The notes below the pieces were generated by a model. The model had not been told where the DNA came from and ran no database searches. It worked only from the letters and a program-made list of their open reading frames with translations. Shown in pieces: positions 45,201 through 54,610 of a stretch of DNA of 64,000 nt (its first letter is position 1; the number at the start of each line of letters is the position of its first letter). The translations under genes and the position numbers were made by a program. The stretch comes from Ectobius pallidus (taxonomy: Eukaryota; Arthropoda; Insecta; Blattodea; Ectobiidae), in the NCBI GenBank assembly GCA_964059195.1, contig CAXKWD010000003.1, positions 197,494,174 through 197,558,173 of the forward strand. Direction: 5' to 3'.

Positions 45201-46799
45201 ATAAGTTTTATCTGCTAATTGCACCACCCTAACTTCAGATTCTTCTACTGCTAAATCTAACATTTTACATAAAAAGTCACCTTTCTCTCCCACATAAGTT
45301 TTATCTGAACCGGAATCTATTAAAGCAATAAATGTAATATCCTCCAGCAAAATTTCAACAAAACATCTATCTCCATTAACTAAATCTGTAGGATTTATAT
45401 TTAACATCACACAAGCCTGATTTTTAGTTAATTGTCTTAAAGAATTTGTAGGCCTAACTTTTCTTTCTTGGGGCATCCTACAATCAATAGACCTATGTCC
45501 AAGCTTATTACAATTATAACATTTAATCGTAGTGCGTGGAGTAACTCTACGAGGTGCCTTACACTCGAACTGCCTATGTCCTGTTTTATCACAATTCCAA
45601 CATCGCTGGTTATTTGAAAAACGTAAGGTGGTGTTTTTACCATTATCCCTCGACTCATCCTGTCTCTCTTTATTTTCTGTTGCTTTAACTATTCTGGAAT
45701 CATTTACATGACTTGAATTTCGTTCTTTGTCCCACGTCTTTGCAGAAAAACTAACATTGGGTTTCTTTTGTAACTCGGACGATGGAAGTTCCTGTTTTCC
45801 CTGAATTCCTAGCGCTGTATGAACTGAAGGTATAACAACTTGTCTCTGAGGTTTATAAGCCGTTTCTTTAATTGTAGCTCTAACCTGCGTTGGAGGAGGA
45901 ATATATCTCTCAGAATCTAACAATATTTGTTCATACTGTCTACCTACACGTATTAAATCTGTTATAGTTTGAATCTCTGCAGGTCTAAGGTACAATTTTA
46001 CATCAGGACGCAAATTTTTGATAACAGTCTTCATCATTTGTTGAGGACTCATTGGAGTACTCAGCCTCCTCATTAACGTTTGAATAGCATTAACATAATC
46101 AAAAATCGATTCTTTGGGACCTTGCGTTCTCTGTCTAATCTCATCCAAAAGCGAGTCTTCCTCATCAATAGGCAAATAATATTCTCTAAATTCTTTCAAA
46201 AAAGCTTCCCATGTAGGCCAATCTGTTAATCTGTTCCTGTACCAAAGTAAAGCTGAATCTTGTAAAATTTCGGGTAATACTGACAATAACTCTACACCCT
46301 GTAACTTAGAACTTTGTTTTAAATCTTCCAATCTCTCCAAAAATAAGTAAATACTATCCCCAGGTTTGAATTTAATGTTCCATTTACGAACCAGATCCAA
46401 AGTATTTGGTTTATGTGGCTCTAACTGAATTGTAAACGATGGTACTACTGGTACAACTTCTTCTGAATCAGCTACCGCCATGGCCTTCCTACGCATTAAC
46501 TTAACCCATGTATACACTACATCTCCATATGAATCTTGTGGTACCGTTATATTATGTTCAACTAAATCTTCTTCCAAAACTTCCTGACTCAGCGCAAAAG
46601 CCGTAATTAACACTTGAAATGACTGAGGGTTCTTGCGGGCATAATCTAACAAGCGTTGTCTTAACTCATCCCTTGTACCTGTGGTCGGTAACTTTACTCT
46701 ATCACATTCTGCCTCTAAATCCGCCTTCCTCAACTTCCTAATAGCTTGGGTTAGCTCAGCTGCTCTTATTTGTGCATACGGATCAACATAAGTAGCCAT
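42258..46799 (-). CDS. Gag-Pol polyprotein, Ty3/gypsy, 1,513 aa
   Basis: One open frame from ATG (46799) to TAA. Residues about 11-57 match a SAP-like helix-turn-helix (LRKADLEAECDRVKL, then GTRDELRQRL). A Gag capsid-like region spans about 120-300. Two CCHC zinc knuckles follow (C400-C413, C427-C440). The protease has DSG at 495-497 instead of the usual DTG. Reverse transcriptase, about 660-860: Asp747 and the YLDD at 810-813. RNase H, about 950-1070: Asp959, Glu1001, Asp1026, Asp1069. Integrase: HHCC zinc site (H1169, H1176, C1206, C1209), catalytic D1238, D1298, E1333, and a GPY/F-type FVGPY at 1474-1478. No envelope, and no frameshift or stop between Gag and Pol, so ratio control must be other than ribosomal frameshifting. 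Expected to form virus-like particles and copy the element. Confidence 0.97.
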   Translation of the reverse strand: MATYVDPYAQIRAAELTQAIRKLRKADLEAECDRVKLPTTGTRDELRQRLLDYARKNPQSFQVLITAFALSQEVLEEDLVEHNITVPQDSYGDVVYTWVKLMRRKAMAVADSEEVVPVVPSFTIQLEPHKPNTLDLVRKWNIKFKPGDSIYLFLERLEDLKQSSKLQGVELLSVLPEILQDSALLWYRNRLTDWPTWEAFLKEFREYYLPIDEEDSLLDEIRQRTQGPKESIFDYVNAIQTLMRRLSTPMSPQQMMKTVIKNLRPDVKLYLRPAEIQTITDLIRVGRQYEQILLDSERYIPPPTQVRATIKETAYKPQRQVVIPSVHTALGIQGKQELPSSELQKKPNVSFSAKTWDKERNSSHVNDSRIVKATENKERQDESRDNGKNTTLRFSNNQRCWNCDKTGHRQFECKAPRRVTPRTTIKCYNCNKLGHRSIDCRMPQERKVRPTNSLRQLTKNQACVMLNINPTDLVNGDRCFVEILLEDITFIALIDSGSDKTYVGEKGDFLCKMLDLAVEESEVRVVQLADKTYSSITGERTFEMKLQDRIFQIKCKIMPNLAVDMILGMDVLKQIGLVVDLQDGTWYFKDEPAKIFQFVKAIDLKEEDQLHNILTLPTPQERDRLNMFLENQLQKFDQCTGLTDLISHVIDTGDAKPIKQRYYPVSPILEKVIHAEIDKMLLEKVIEPSNSPWSSPVVMVKKPDRTWRFCVDFRKVNNCTKRDSYPLPYIEHVLSKLRHARYISTIDLKNGYWQVPLDEASKEKTAFTVPGRGLYQFRVMPFGIHNAPASFQRLVDTILREEIGEKCFCYLDDIVLISETFEEHLSLLEKVLEKLRKANLKINREKSKFCRSELKYLGHIITPLGIAVDSDKISCILEYPAPTKVKEVRAFLGLASWYRRFIPFFSEVVKPLTALLKKNQKWRWTKECQESFDELKSKLSSSPILTCPDYTKPLVLQTDASFSGLGAALIQTGEEGEEKVIAYASRTLTVGEQKWAIVEKELLAILWAVQKFRPYLEGYHFKVYTDHFALKWLNTLQNPTGRLARWSLLLQEYDFEVIHRPGRLQKVPDALSRIHEGKVQEKTVEEEFCLLLTDNSEVVEWENIQDAWYVKRKEQVQSKPKFWPDWKVVDEKLYHLRLDQLEQTLEGTVNRWKLVIPQDFRIKVLQECHDAPTAGHMGIAKTFFRIANKYYWPGMFRDVAKYVTACEICQRQKVLQTAQAGPMHFYQKEKPWMTVATDLLGPYPRSKKGNRYVIVFQDTFTKYVECKALRKATSRAVTEAFYELIILKWGIPGYLLMDNGPQYTSKLMREIAKAFNITPCYLPVYSPQGNPVERVNRVLKTMISSYIQKDQTVWDVYLREFNFAINTAKHSSTGCTPYMLNYGKEPEIISRIERVENQSIHKEIPKIWVERLNKLKTVRLMVRHNLETAYKNSSHYYNLRRREMRFRPGDLVLRRNFKLSDASQAYTAGLSAKFVGPYIIKKKFSENSYELTNRFGKKLGKWHVKDLKPFVPG

Positions 46800-47190
46800 A
46801 TTTATATATTAACAATACCACTGGAAAAAAAGATTAGAACACACAATAGTTCAGTCGTCTGTCTTAGTCATCTATAGAAGTCCTTACTTGTCAATAGTCA
46901 TTATTCTTTTCCCAAAAATATGTTATTATTATTATTATTATTATTTGTTTTTGAGAATAAATTTCAGTTATACTAACCTAACTCCCAAAATTCTTTTAAC
47001 CCTATCTCGCCTCACGTTAGGATATCAAACTATCACTGCCTCACGCTATGGGCTATCATAATATGGAACTTCAACTGAATAAAGGTTTCTTTTTTTTTTT
47101 TTTTTAACAATTTTAACTAAATTAAGTTGCAACAATTAGCAATACTGTTTTGTTTTAACACTACTCAGCCCCACGTTGGGCGCCAAACTT
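46800..47190 (-). other. 5' leader of the LTR retrotransposon
   Basis: Untranslated sequence between the 5' LTR and the Gag-Pol ATG, with a poly-A tract in element sense (T14 near 47091-47105 on plus) and a (TTA)n run near 46922-46944. It presumably contains packaging signals; none was identified. Confidence 0.8.
47168..47185 (-). promoter_or_regulatory. Primer binding site
   Basis: TGGCGCCCAACGTGGGGC in element sense, starting 5 nt inside the 5' LTR boundary. The TGG start is complementary to a tRNA CCA end. I could not assign the tRNA. Confidence 0.85.
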
Positions 47191-50100
47191 TGTGACGGGC
47201 TTTTCTTACTTTATGCTATAAAGTTCCTTAACTTCTTGGATTAAATCTTCGCCAAAATTCTTCGCCAAAATCTGTGACGACTAATATGTGATTATTCTCA
47301 ATCGTAGTATATAAGTTTACTGAACTCCTACAAAACAAGGTCACTCATACACCTGTCGTGTCATCACAACACTGCCTGCATAGTCCACATTCCAACGTTC
47401 AGTACAACTACCTTTGACACCGGGTGATTGCAAACTTCCTACTCTCAGTCTACTTTCTCTCTCTTTTAACAATTTACCCAGTCTTGATAATATTGATGAA
47501 AATTTATATTAACGGGCGCCATCATCAATACGCTTCCTCTTTTCTTTTTGTTATGTATCAGCCCAGACACAAATTAAATTATAGATACACAGGCTATGTA
47601 CCTACATGCCCCTCGACTAGCTTTTAAATTAACAGTGGAGACGGGAGTTGGGTTCGGATTTACCTTTCTTTTTTTTTATTCTGCTTCTTCTTTTTCTCCT
47701 TTTTCAATACTCACTACCAAAGTATATAACTTAGCCCAAAAACCAGCGACTCTCAAACCATTACAAGGATAAGGGTCAAAAATCTGAACTTCACGTTAAT
47801 TTACTTTGCATAACAATAACCATAATTTATTTAATATATTATTTTTTTTCTTTTTTCAACAATAACAATCTTATATACAATAAATTACATTTACACTACA
47901 TTAACCATTCAACACTTTTATTGGTAGGATAATATTTGATCATTCAAGGTTAGTATACCCAATTTTAACTATATAAGTACGTTCTCTGTTCAACAATAAC
48001 AAATCCTTAATTAATTACTTTAATTTTCTTTCTTTGTTTTTCAGGTATCTACTAGAACGTCTTGTATTATTCTTCTAATTTACTACTGACTTGTGTAGTC
48101 ATTTACATTTGCAACTTCAGGATAGTTCAATATATATGTTATACTGGGTGTTTTTTTTTCTTGAATAAATAAAGGTTTTCAATTCATAATCCAGTCCTTA
48201 CTCTACAGATTACACTCAATAATCCCACCTATGTCTCCTATATTAGTCTATTTGTCAGCTTAGTCCATGAAGAATTGTATTTAAAGATAGATAGAAAAGA
48301 CAGTCTCACGAAGAAAGAAATAGAAGTTTAGGCCTATACCCACAGAGTGACTGTGGCGATAGACCACCGATACAGGAGCGACGTCTAGATCTTGAGTTAC
48401 AAACAATCTGACTCCTCTCCTGCAACCGGGAAAATATTAATGGGCCGCAAACAAAAATAAAATTTTGTAAATCGATGTCAGAGGTCCCTGACACTCTCTC
48501 CTAGAGGCACGTGGGGCCGTTGTTCGCCTCCAACATCGATGGCTTTCACAATCTCTCATAAATTTCTTTTCTTTATATGTTACTGGTATAGGCCTTGTCT
48601 ACTACCAGATTTTATTTGTTTGATTCGGGATACTTCCGGCGTTCCCTCACCTCCCCCTTACAATCTCTGGTACTTGCTAATAAACTACTTATCATCAGTA
48701 CACTGCTCTCAATTACCTATTCTCCTCTTTCTAACCTAACCAATCATTTGTTGTTATCTTTCAACTCACTCTCCTCTTTCTAACCTGACCAGTCATCAGC
48801 TATTATCTTTTAACCCCTTTCTTTCTTTAAGTAGAGTTCCCTTCAGCTTATACCATTGATTTAATTCACTCGGTGGTTATTCTAGTTTTCCTACTTCTTA
48901 CGTTACTACTCTTTAGCATGGGCACCCAATCTTCTTTTGTCTCTAAATTCCCTAGAATTCTAACTGAAACTAATTCACGCCCAGATTAGTAAGCTTCTCT
49001 ATAACCCCTTTAGTGACTTCTACTTCTACCCTAACATGTAAATTTTCCAATGGTACACACCTAATGCACTACCACTCGTAGGCCTTCTTTTGCCCTTCAA
49101 TCTTTCCACTTCTTATCCCCCTCTACCATGTTCCATACACCTTCGCTTGTAGATAAATCTCTATAAAAAAACATAACTTAACATTACAGGCCAGCATGAA
49201 ATCTATTTATAGATAGTCACCCGTCACCTGAAAGAAACCCAAGTGGGAGGGGCCCTCGTAAGAAGTACTAAGCATGCCCCTTAATTACTTTTCTTCCTTA
49301 CTCCCCTCGCGTCCTGTCTCAAAAATAACAAAGTTTCTATGAGCATCACCAATTGCCCCTAGCTATGTATTCATTCGTGGAACAATCACCCATGAAACCC
49401 TAAAGTGAAGAGATCTATCTGTATCCTTCAGCGGTTGGGCTCTTGACTGCTCTTTTATAATTAACTTAGACCAGAAATAGAAAGTAGTTGGATTACTGGA
49501 TTTCATCACTTTACTTCTAGAATTCTCACTTCTATATTTCTATTCTATTCTTCTATCATACCCTACGGCGTCTGATTGCCATACATGACTTAGAAACCAT
49601 CCTTAAAAAAGGAATATCTCAGTTTTCTCACTCCTCAAACAATAAGAAAAAGTCTAGACTATTATACTCAACCAGTGATGTCCAACTTATCCTCCGATCC
49701 TGAGTTGTCTCCCATTACTTCCTGATGTCCATATCTGCTCTTATTCAGGGCGAGCAGTCACGACTCACTCTCACAGCTGATGTTCGCTGTAGCGGTGTCT
49801 CGTACTGGCCGACTTGGTGTGTTCTTCTGATTAATGACTATCTCCATATAGTCGGGTCAAGGAAGTTCACAACCAGAATTTCCTTAGATGGAAGTCTGAC
49901 ACATCATCATGCCAGAACGTCGCTACCGCTGTCACCCATCCCAATCTCGTCTTCTCCCTTCTGCCTTTTCAACTTCTCTCACTCGTAGTCAGGCACGTAC
50001 CCCCTACTGTCTTTTTGGGATCAGCTCTTCTCCCGTCGACTCACCGTCGGCGCATGCGCACTTCTCTTTTTTTCTGTAATTCAAAATAAATTCAGGGCAG

Positions 50101-50215
50101 TATCGATAGTCATAACAGGGTTCAATATCGATTAATCGAAGTCTCCCAAACCCTTCCTTTGTTTAGAAATGGTTTGCTATCGTCTATTATGCACGTAGCC
50201 ATTCGCTACGTGACA
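47191..50215 (-). repeat. 5' LTR (element orientation), 3,025 bp
   Basis: Partner of 39145-42169, aligned without any net gap. It should carry the transcription start for the element; no TATA box was confidently located. Confidence 0.96.
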
Positions 50216-50219
50216 GATG

Positions 50220-50290
50220 TTTGGTTATGAGCCGCTACTGACTTCATCAAGAAACTTAATCATAATCATAACCTTAATATTTATTTGCCA
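50220..50290 (+). mobile_element. Mariner-like element, right part
   Basis: Continues the copy begun at 39022 (TTTGGTTATGAGCCGCTACT matches the inverse of about 52700-52720), then is cut short by the Helitron starting at 50291. Confidence 0.6.
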
Positions 50291-50556
50291 CTAGCGTGTG
50301 CCCGCGGCTTCGCACGCGATAATTATTTAAAAAAATAAAAAATTAAGAGCATAATAGTTAAATTATTATATTTATTAACACCTAAATCACGTGAATTACA
50401 TACCTCGATTAGATAGCGTCGCCTGGTAAAAGCGACCTCAGATTCGAGATTCTTGGCCCAGAAAACCCCTGTATAGTGAGTTTCGTCCAAATCGAACAAC
50501 GTTTGACCATATTTAGGCCTATATTGACTATCCCTCTTATAATAATAATAATAATG

Positions 50557-50630
<74 letters not shown>

Positions 50631-50969
50631 CCTCTTCGGTGTAGGTTGAAAATTTCATATGTCTGCGGCCTTGACATTATATGGGTAGACAAATGAATCG
50701 ACCAGAGTGAGCTACAACATTCAAGCGATTGCGAAAGTTTAATTTCCAAGGTATGACAAAAATAGCCAAAGCCTACCGTAATTGATTTGGCATTGAAATG
50801 TATTACTGAAAACCGATGCTTCGAAAACGCAAAAAATACACGTTTTCTGCCCGTTTTTCACTCAAAACTCGCGAACGGAACCTAAAATTAAAAATGTAGT
50901 ATGACAGATGTACCCAACAACTTCCTAAAGTTCCATGGCGATAGGATGAATGGTGTAGTAATGCATAAA

Positions 50970-51006
<37 letters not shown>

Positions 51007-51009
51007 TTC

Positions 51010-51056
<47 letters not shown>
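50291..51056 (-). mobile_element. Non-autonomous Helitron with CA and TA microsatellites
   Basis: On the minus strand the 5' end is A|TCTATATATATATA at 51056 and the 3' end is GAAGCCGCGGGCACACGCTAG|T at 50291. Same family as 17988-19024. It contains (TA)n 51012-51054, (CA)n 50971-51002 and (TAA)n 50539-50630. Poly-Tyr, poly-Leu and Cys-Val ORFs here are microsatellite artefacts. Confidence 0.85.
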
Positions 51057-51162
51057 TTAAGCAGAGTAATTAGCAATAGGCAGCGTCAGTAACAATCAAT
51101 CTACAACTAAGATTAAACTACAATAACATATATTTTCTTTAATATATAAAAGTGACAATAAT
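51057..51162. other. Short spacer
   Basis: Nothing recognised. Confidence 0.3.
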
Positions 51163-52140
51163 AGTCCGCCGCCATGGGTGTATAGGTAGCATACTTGCCT
51201 TTCATCCTGGGCCCTATTTCATAAAGGTTACAATTTTACAGGTGACAGGTGACATAGTATAATTGTTTTACAAGTTTACATTTTGACAATTGCATTTTTC
51301 ATAAAAGCTGACAACTTTACATAAATGTCATGACAATTTTGTAGATTTGTATGACAATTTTACATATTGTTGTTTCTCAAAACTTTTGAGTTTACAGGTA
51401 AAAGTCCGACAAATATATCAAATCTTAGGATACCTACCATTTATGAAACATTAATTTTTCCTGACATATTTACAAATTTACAAAAAAAGTAGAATTGTCA
51501 TTACAGAAGTGACAGGCAATCTTTCATATGTAGGCCAAGTCAGTAGGCTATGTAAATGTGTGGCATAACTTGGCTAACTCTTTCTTGTTAATAAACTTGC
51601 TAAATTGTCTTGTTAATAATGAAAACTAGTAGTAAGTTAGTGATATTGGTAGTAGTGAGTGTGATGAAAAAATAGACATGAGACCACGCAGGGTTTTTAG
51701 GCATCGGGTTAACCTAACTTTCTATTTCAGTGACTTTGCAAAGAGAAATATAATTTATTTATTTTGGATAGTAATAATCGATTACTTAGGTATCACATTC
51801 GATGTTGAGATCGATTATCGCACGCGTATATGAGAGTCATCTACAGTGTACTAAAGTAATCTTTAGGTTTGACATAAAATTGTCGCGTTTATGAAAAGGG
51901 CTCTTTTAGTCTTGACAATTTACATTAATTTGCCTGTAATGTAAGGAAAAGTTGTAATATTTATGAAAAATAGAACTGTCATGACATATTGACAAATTTG
52001 TCAGATTTGACATAATTGTCGTATATGTGACACCTGTAGAGTTTTATGAAATAGGGCCCAGGTGGTCAGGGTTCGATTCCCGGCCGGGTTTTCAGTAACA
52101 AAAAATTCCCGGGTTCAGGACTGGACATCACCCAGGAAAA
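51163..52140 (+). repeat. tRNA-derived SINE, family F, split in its head
   Basis: ATGGGTGTATAGGTAGCATA (A-box side) lies before 51208. The B box AGGGTTCGATTCCCGG resumes at about 52067. Removing the intervening 853 bp restores a normal tRNA-like spacing. The body continues to about 52140. Confidence 0.75.
51208..52060. mobile_element. Inverted-repeat transposon ending in GGGCCCTATTTCATAAA
   Basis: The ends are TGGGCCCTATTTCATAAA and its exact inverse. The interior is full of TGACAATTTT, ACAATTTTACA and related units in both orientations. No transposase. The exact cut position is ambiguous because the ends sit in a CCTGGGCCC/GGGCCCAGG palindrome. Insertion into the SINE head proves mobility. 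Confidence 0.85.
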
Positions 52141-52473
52141 TTATAGGCTATATTAAAAAGCCTTAAATTGAAAGTGGTGACTGCTAGAATACGGTGTAGG
52201 GTATTCACAATAGGTATATTAAGTTCGCAGTGTTGAGAAGCCGAAGGCTTACACTACTCCTCATTAATGTAATCTAATAAAAGAGGCTGTAGTATACATA
52301 TACTAGGCAGAGGAATTATCTATAATTTCTTTAAATGTCCTCTGCAAGATTCTCTTGGGCAAATGCCAATTATACATCTAACAGCCTTCTTCTGCAACGT
52401 AAAACTCGTTTAGAAATTCGCCATAATTAATACAAATGAATTTGAAAAGTAGACTCTTCGTGCAATTGCCATT
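52141..52473. other. No gene recognised
   Basis: Possibly the 3' end of the SINE followed by spacer; TAGGCTA near 52145. Confidence 0.3.
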
Positions 52474-52851
52474 CTAATTTGCTTCAAAATAGTTTAACTT
52501 AACAAGGGTTACAATTCTACTTTTAGTATGTTTCATGTTATTAATACTGTAGCCTACATTCTTCCTGCTCAAAGTGTCGTCCTTGCACCTGGATGCAATA
52601 CTGCACTCGTCTCTTTCAAACACCCCCGGATTACCTCGGAATTCGTGACAAACACGTACAATTCTTTGCTGCCGTACTTCAATTACGGGAGTCAACGTCG
52701 ACGTCAGTGGCGGCTCATAACCTCACATTCGCAATAATAAATTTCGCACACGGCGTGTTTGCAGACCCAATGTTTACTGGAACGTTTTTGCTTCTATTAT
52801 TGTATACTTTCAACCGTTTCGGTTTGCGCTATTAATTATGATACTCCCTAG
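52474..52851 (-). pseudogene. Internally deleted mariner-like element with transposase C-terminus
   Basis: The terminal sequence CTAGGGAGTATCATAATT lies at 52851, with TA beyond it. The minus strand then reads RQQRIVRVCHEFRGNPGVFE, equivalent to the R-I-x2-AC-x-EI...PGIFER segment near the C-terminus of a Tc1/mariner-superfamily transposase, and in a shifted frame an HFEQ remnant of the usual HFEH ending. The DDE core is deleted. Its paralogue at 39022/50220 hosts the LTR retrotransposon. Confidence 0.68.
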
Positions 52852-52976
52852 TATAAATTAATTAACTAATTGCTAGTACAACTTTTCATAAATTACCTTC
52901 GATTTTCTTGATAATATTTCATTACATTTCAGGACTTTCTAATCTCCGTTCAGTGTCATTTATATAACTCTTAATA

Positions 52977-53544
52977 ACACCTTTTCAACCTCAATTTCGG
53001 AAAAAGTAATTTAAATTTCGGAAAAAGTAAATTCAATTTCGGAAAAAGTAATTTCAATTTCGGAAAAAATAACTTCAATTTCGGAAATACGAAGGCTATT
53101 TTTTTAAACCTTCGATGGGGCATAAAATGAAAACCACAGGGAAAATCAAAACTGTTTTATTTGGAACATTTAGGTACACCTTCTAGCTACTTCTCTACAT
53201 AATCTCGCTCCGATTGAGACATTTGTCGAAGCGTGGTGGAACTTTCAAGTACCCTTTTCATAGAAGCTTGCTGCCAGCCTATTGAAGAGGGTACTTGAAA
53301 GTTGCACCACGCTTCGACAAATGTCTCAATCGGAGCGCGAATAGGTAGAGAAGTAGCTAGAGGGTGTACCTAAATGTTCCAAATAAAACAGTTTTGATTT
53401 TCACTGTGGTTTTCATTTTATGTCCTATCGGAGGTTTTAAAAAATAGCCCTCGTATTTCCGAAATTGAATTTACTTTTTCCGAAATTGAAATTAATTTTT
53501 CCGAATTGGAATTACTTTTTCCGAAATTGAGATTGAAAAGGTGT
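52977..53544. mobile_element. Fold-back element whose arms are tandem repeats
   Basis: Outer ends ACACCTTTTCAACCTCAATT and its near-perfect inverse. Each arm starts with four to five tandem units of TTTCGGAAAAAGTAATT, then a unique arm of about 170 bp to a centre near 53265. Each arm contains sequence like a mariner transposase C-terminus (CLNRS...YVEK-type codons at the CGACAAATGTCTCAATCGG stretch). Drosophila FB elements have analogous tandem-repeat arms. Confidence 0.82.
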
Positions 53545-54412
53545 AGACTTGGGGTATTTGAGTGATTGTATATTGTGATCCTTAAGTATTATTTTAAAGC
53601 TGGTGATTCGACGAAAATATTTCGTTCACTTCCCTTGATTCTCTTATGGTGGAAACTCGAACTTCTTGCACGAAGTGCCGGTGACTTAAACTACTTGCTT
53701 CTTTTCCTTCTTTACAACACATATTTGTGTCATATCAAATTCTATAATATCTTATTTATTTATTACTGATGCAAGGAATATAATCTTATTCTGTTAGTTG
53801 AATTTCACCATATCAATCACACCTGTGTCTGTATTTCCATAGCAGATCTTAACTTCCACTTACGATTTTATTAATATCAGCTAAGAATGGCGCAACTACT
53901 TACGTAAACTGACAAATTACCGATCGCTACCAAGATTTAAATAGTAACTAACTTTCTAAGATTGGTGTCCATGGAATTTGACCACCATCTTCAACAGCTA
54001 TTTGCATTTAAGTATGTTTCATGTATCTTCCTTATCGTAGAAAAATACTACTCAGTGCATAGGTGTGAAGTATAAAATACAATCTCGGAAACGGATAAAA
54101 TGAGACTATCATTTTCAACTAACTTTTCCTCCATTACGTTGAAACAGAATTCCCGCCTTTACATTTCAAAGTACCATTATATGCCTAAGGTTCATAGAAA
54201 CCCCGCAGTGTTAGTAGAGTTTTACAGCTTCTAACATGCGGGATTGAGTATTTACTAACTTACCTACATAATAGTTTTACTACCTAATACCTCAGGAATA
54301 ATTCTTGAAGGCCTGCATGAGGACAAGTGCGAAGGAGAGGTTTCCTCAGAGGATATTATAGCATCTTATACTTCAATTATTAAAATTTTACTCTTATTTT
54401 CAAGAAGGAATA
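53545..54412. other. No gene recognised
   Basis: AT-rich spacer with a few short random ORFs. Confidence 0.35.
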
Positions 54413-54600
54413 CACACAATTAGCGAGATTGTTGAGGCACTTGCATCTGGGGCTCCCATTCGAAAGTCCTGAGTTCAAACCCTGTTGGCCGACCAATTTC
54501 ACTTGGGTGTTTTCATGACTTCCCAATCGCAAAGGAAAATATCTTAATTGGATATTACTTACACTCATCACCACTATTTCACCCAAAACCTTATCATTAA
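54413..54600 (+). mobile_element. tRNA-derived SINE, family A-related
   Basis: The head has TTAGCGAGATTGTTGAGGC (A-box region) and CTGAGTTCAAACCC (B box), then GACTTCCCAATCGCAAAGG, matching the body of family A at 31683-31985. Confidence 0.72.
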
Positions 54601-54610
54601 TTTTAAACAT

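Larger units (their letters stand above)
39145..50215 (-). mobile_element. Complete Ty3/gypsy LTR retrotransposon, 11,071 bp
   Basis: Two 3,025-bp LTRs in exact register (offset 8,046 bp), an internal region of 5,021 bp, primer binding site, polypurine tract and one open Gag-Pol frame, all oriented minus. GATG flanks both ends (39141-39144 and 50216-50219), a 4-bp duplication normal for Ty3/gypsy. Domain order PR-RT-RNaseH-IN places it in that group. No envelope ORF. It looks complete and recently inserted, so transposition competence is plausible but inferred. Confidence 0.96.

Noticed and set aside
42258..46799. Envelope gene or errantivirus-type third ORF
   Set aside because: No further ORF lies between the integrase end and the polypurine tract (only 74 bp).
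50323..50749. ORFs rich in Tyr or Leu, and a Cys-Val ORF at 50803-51003
   Set aside because: They translate (TAA)n and (CA)n microsatellites inside a Helitron.
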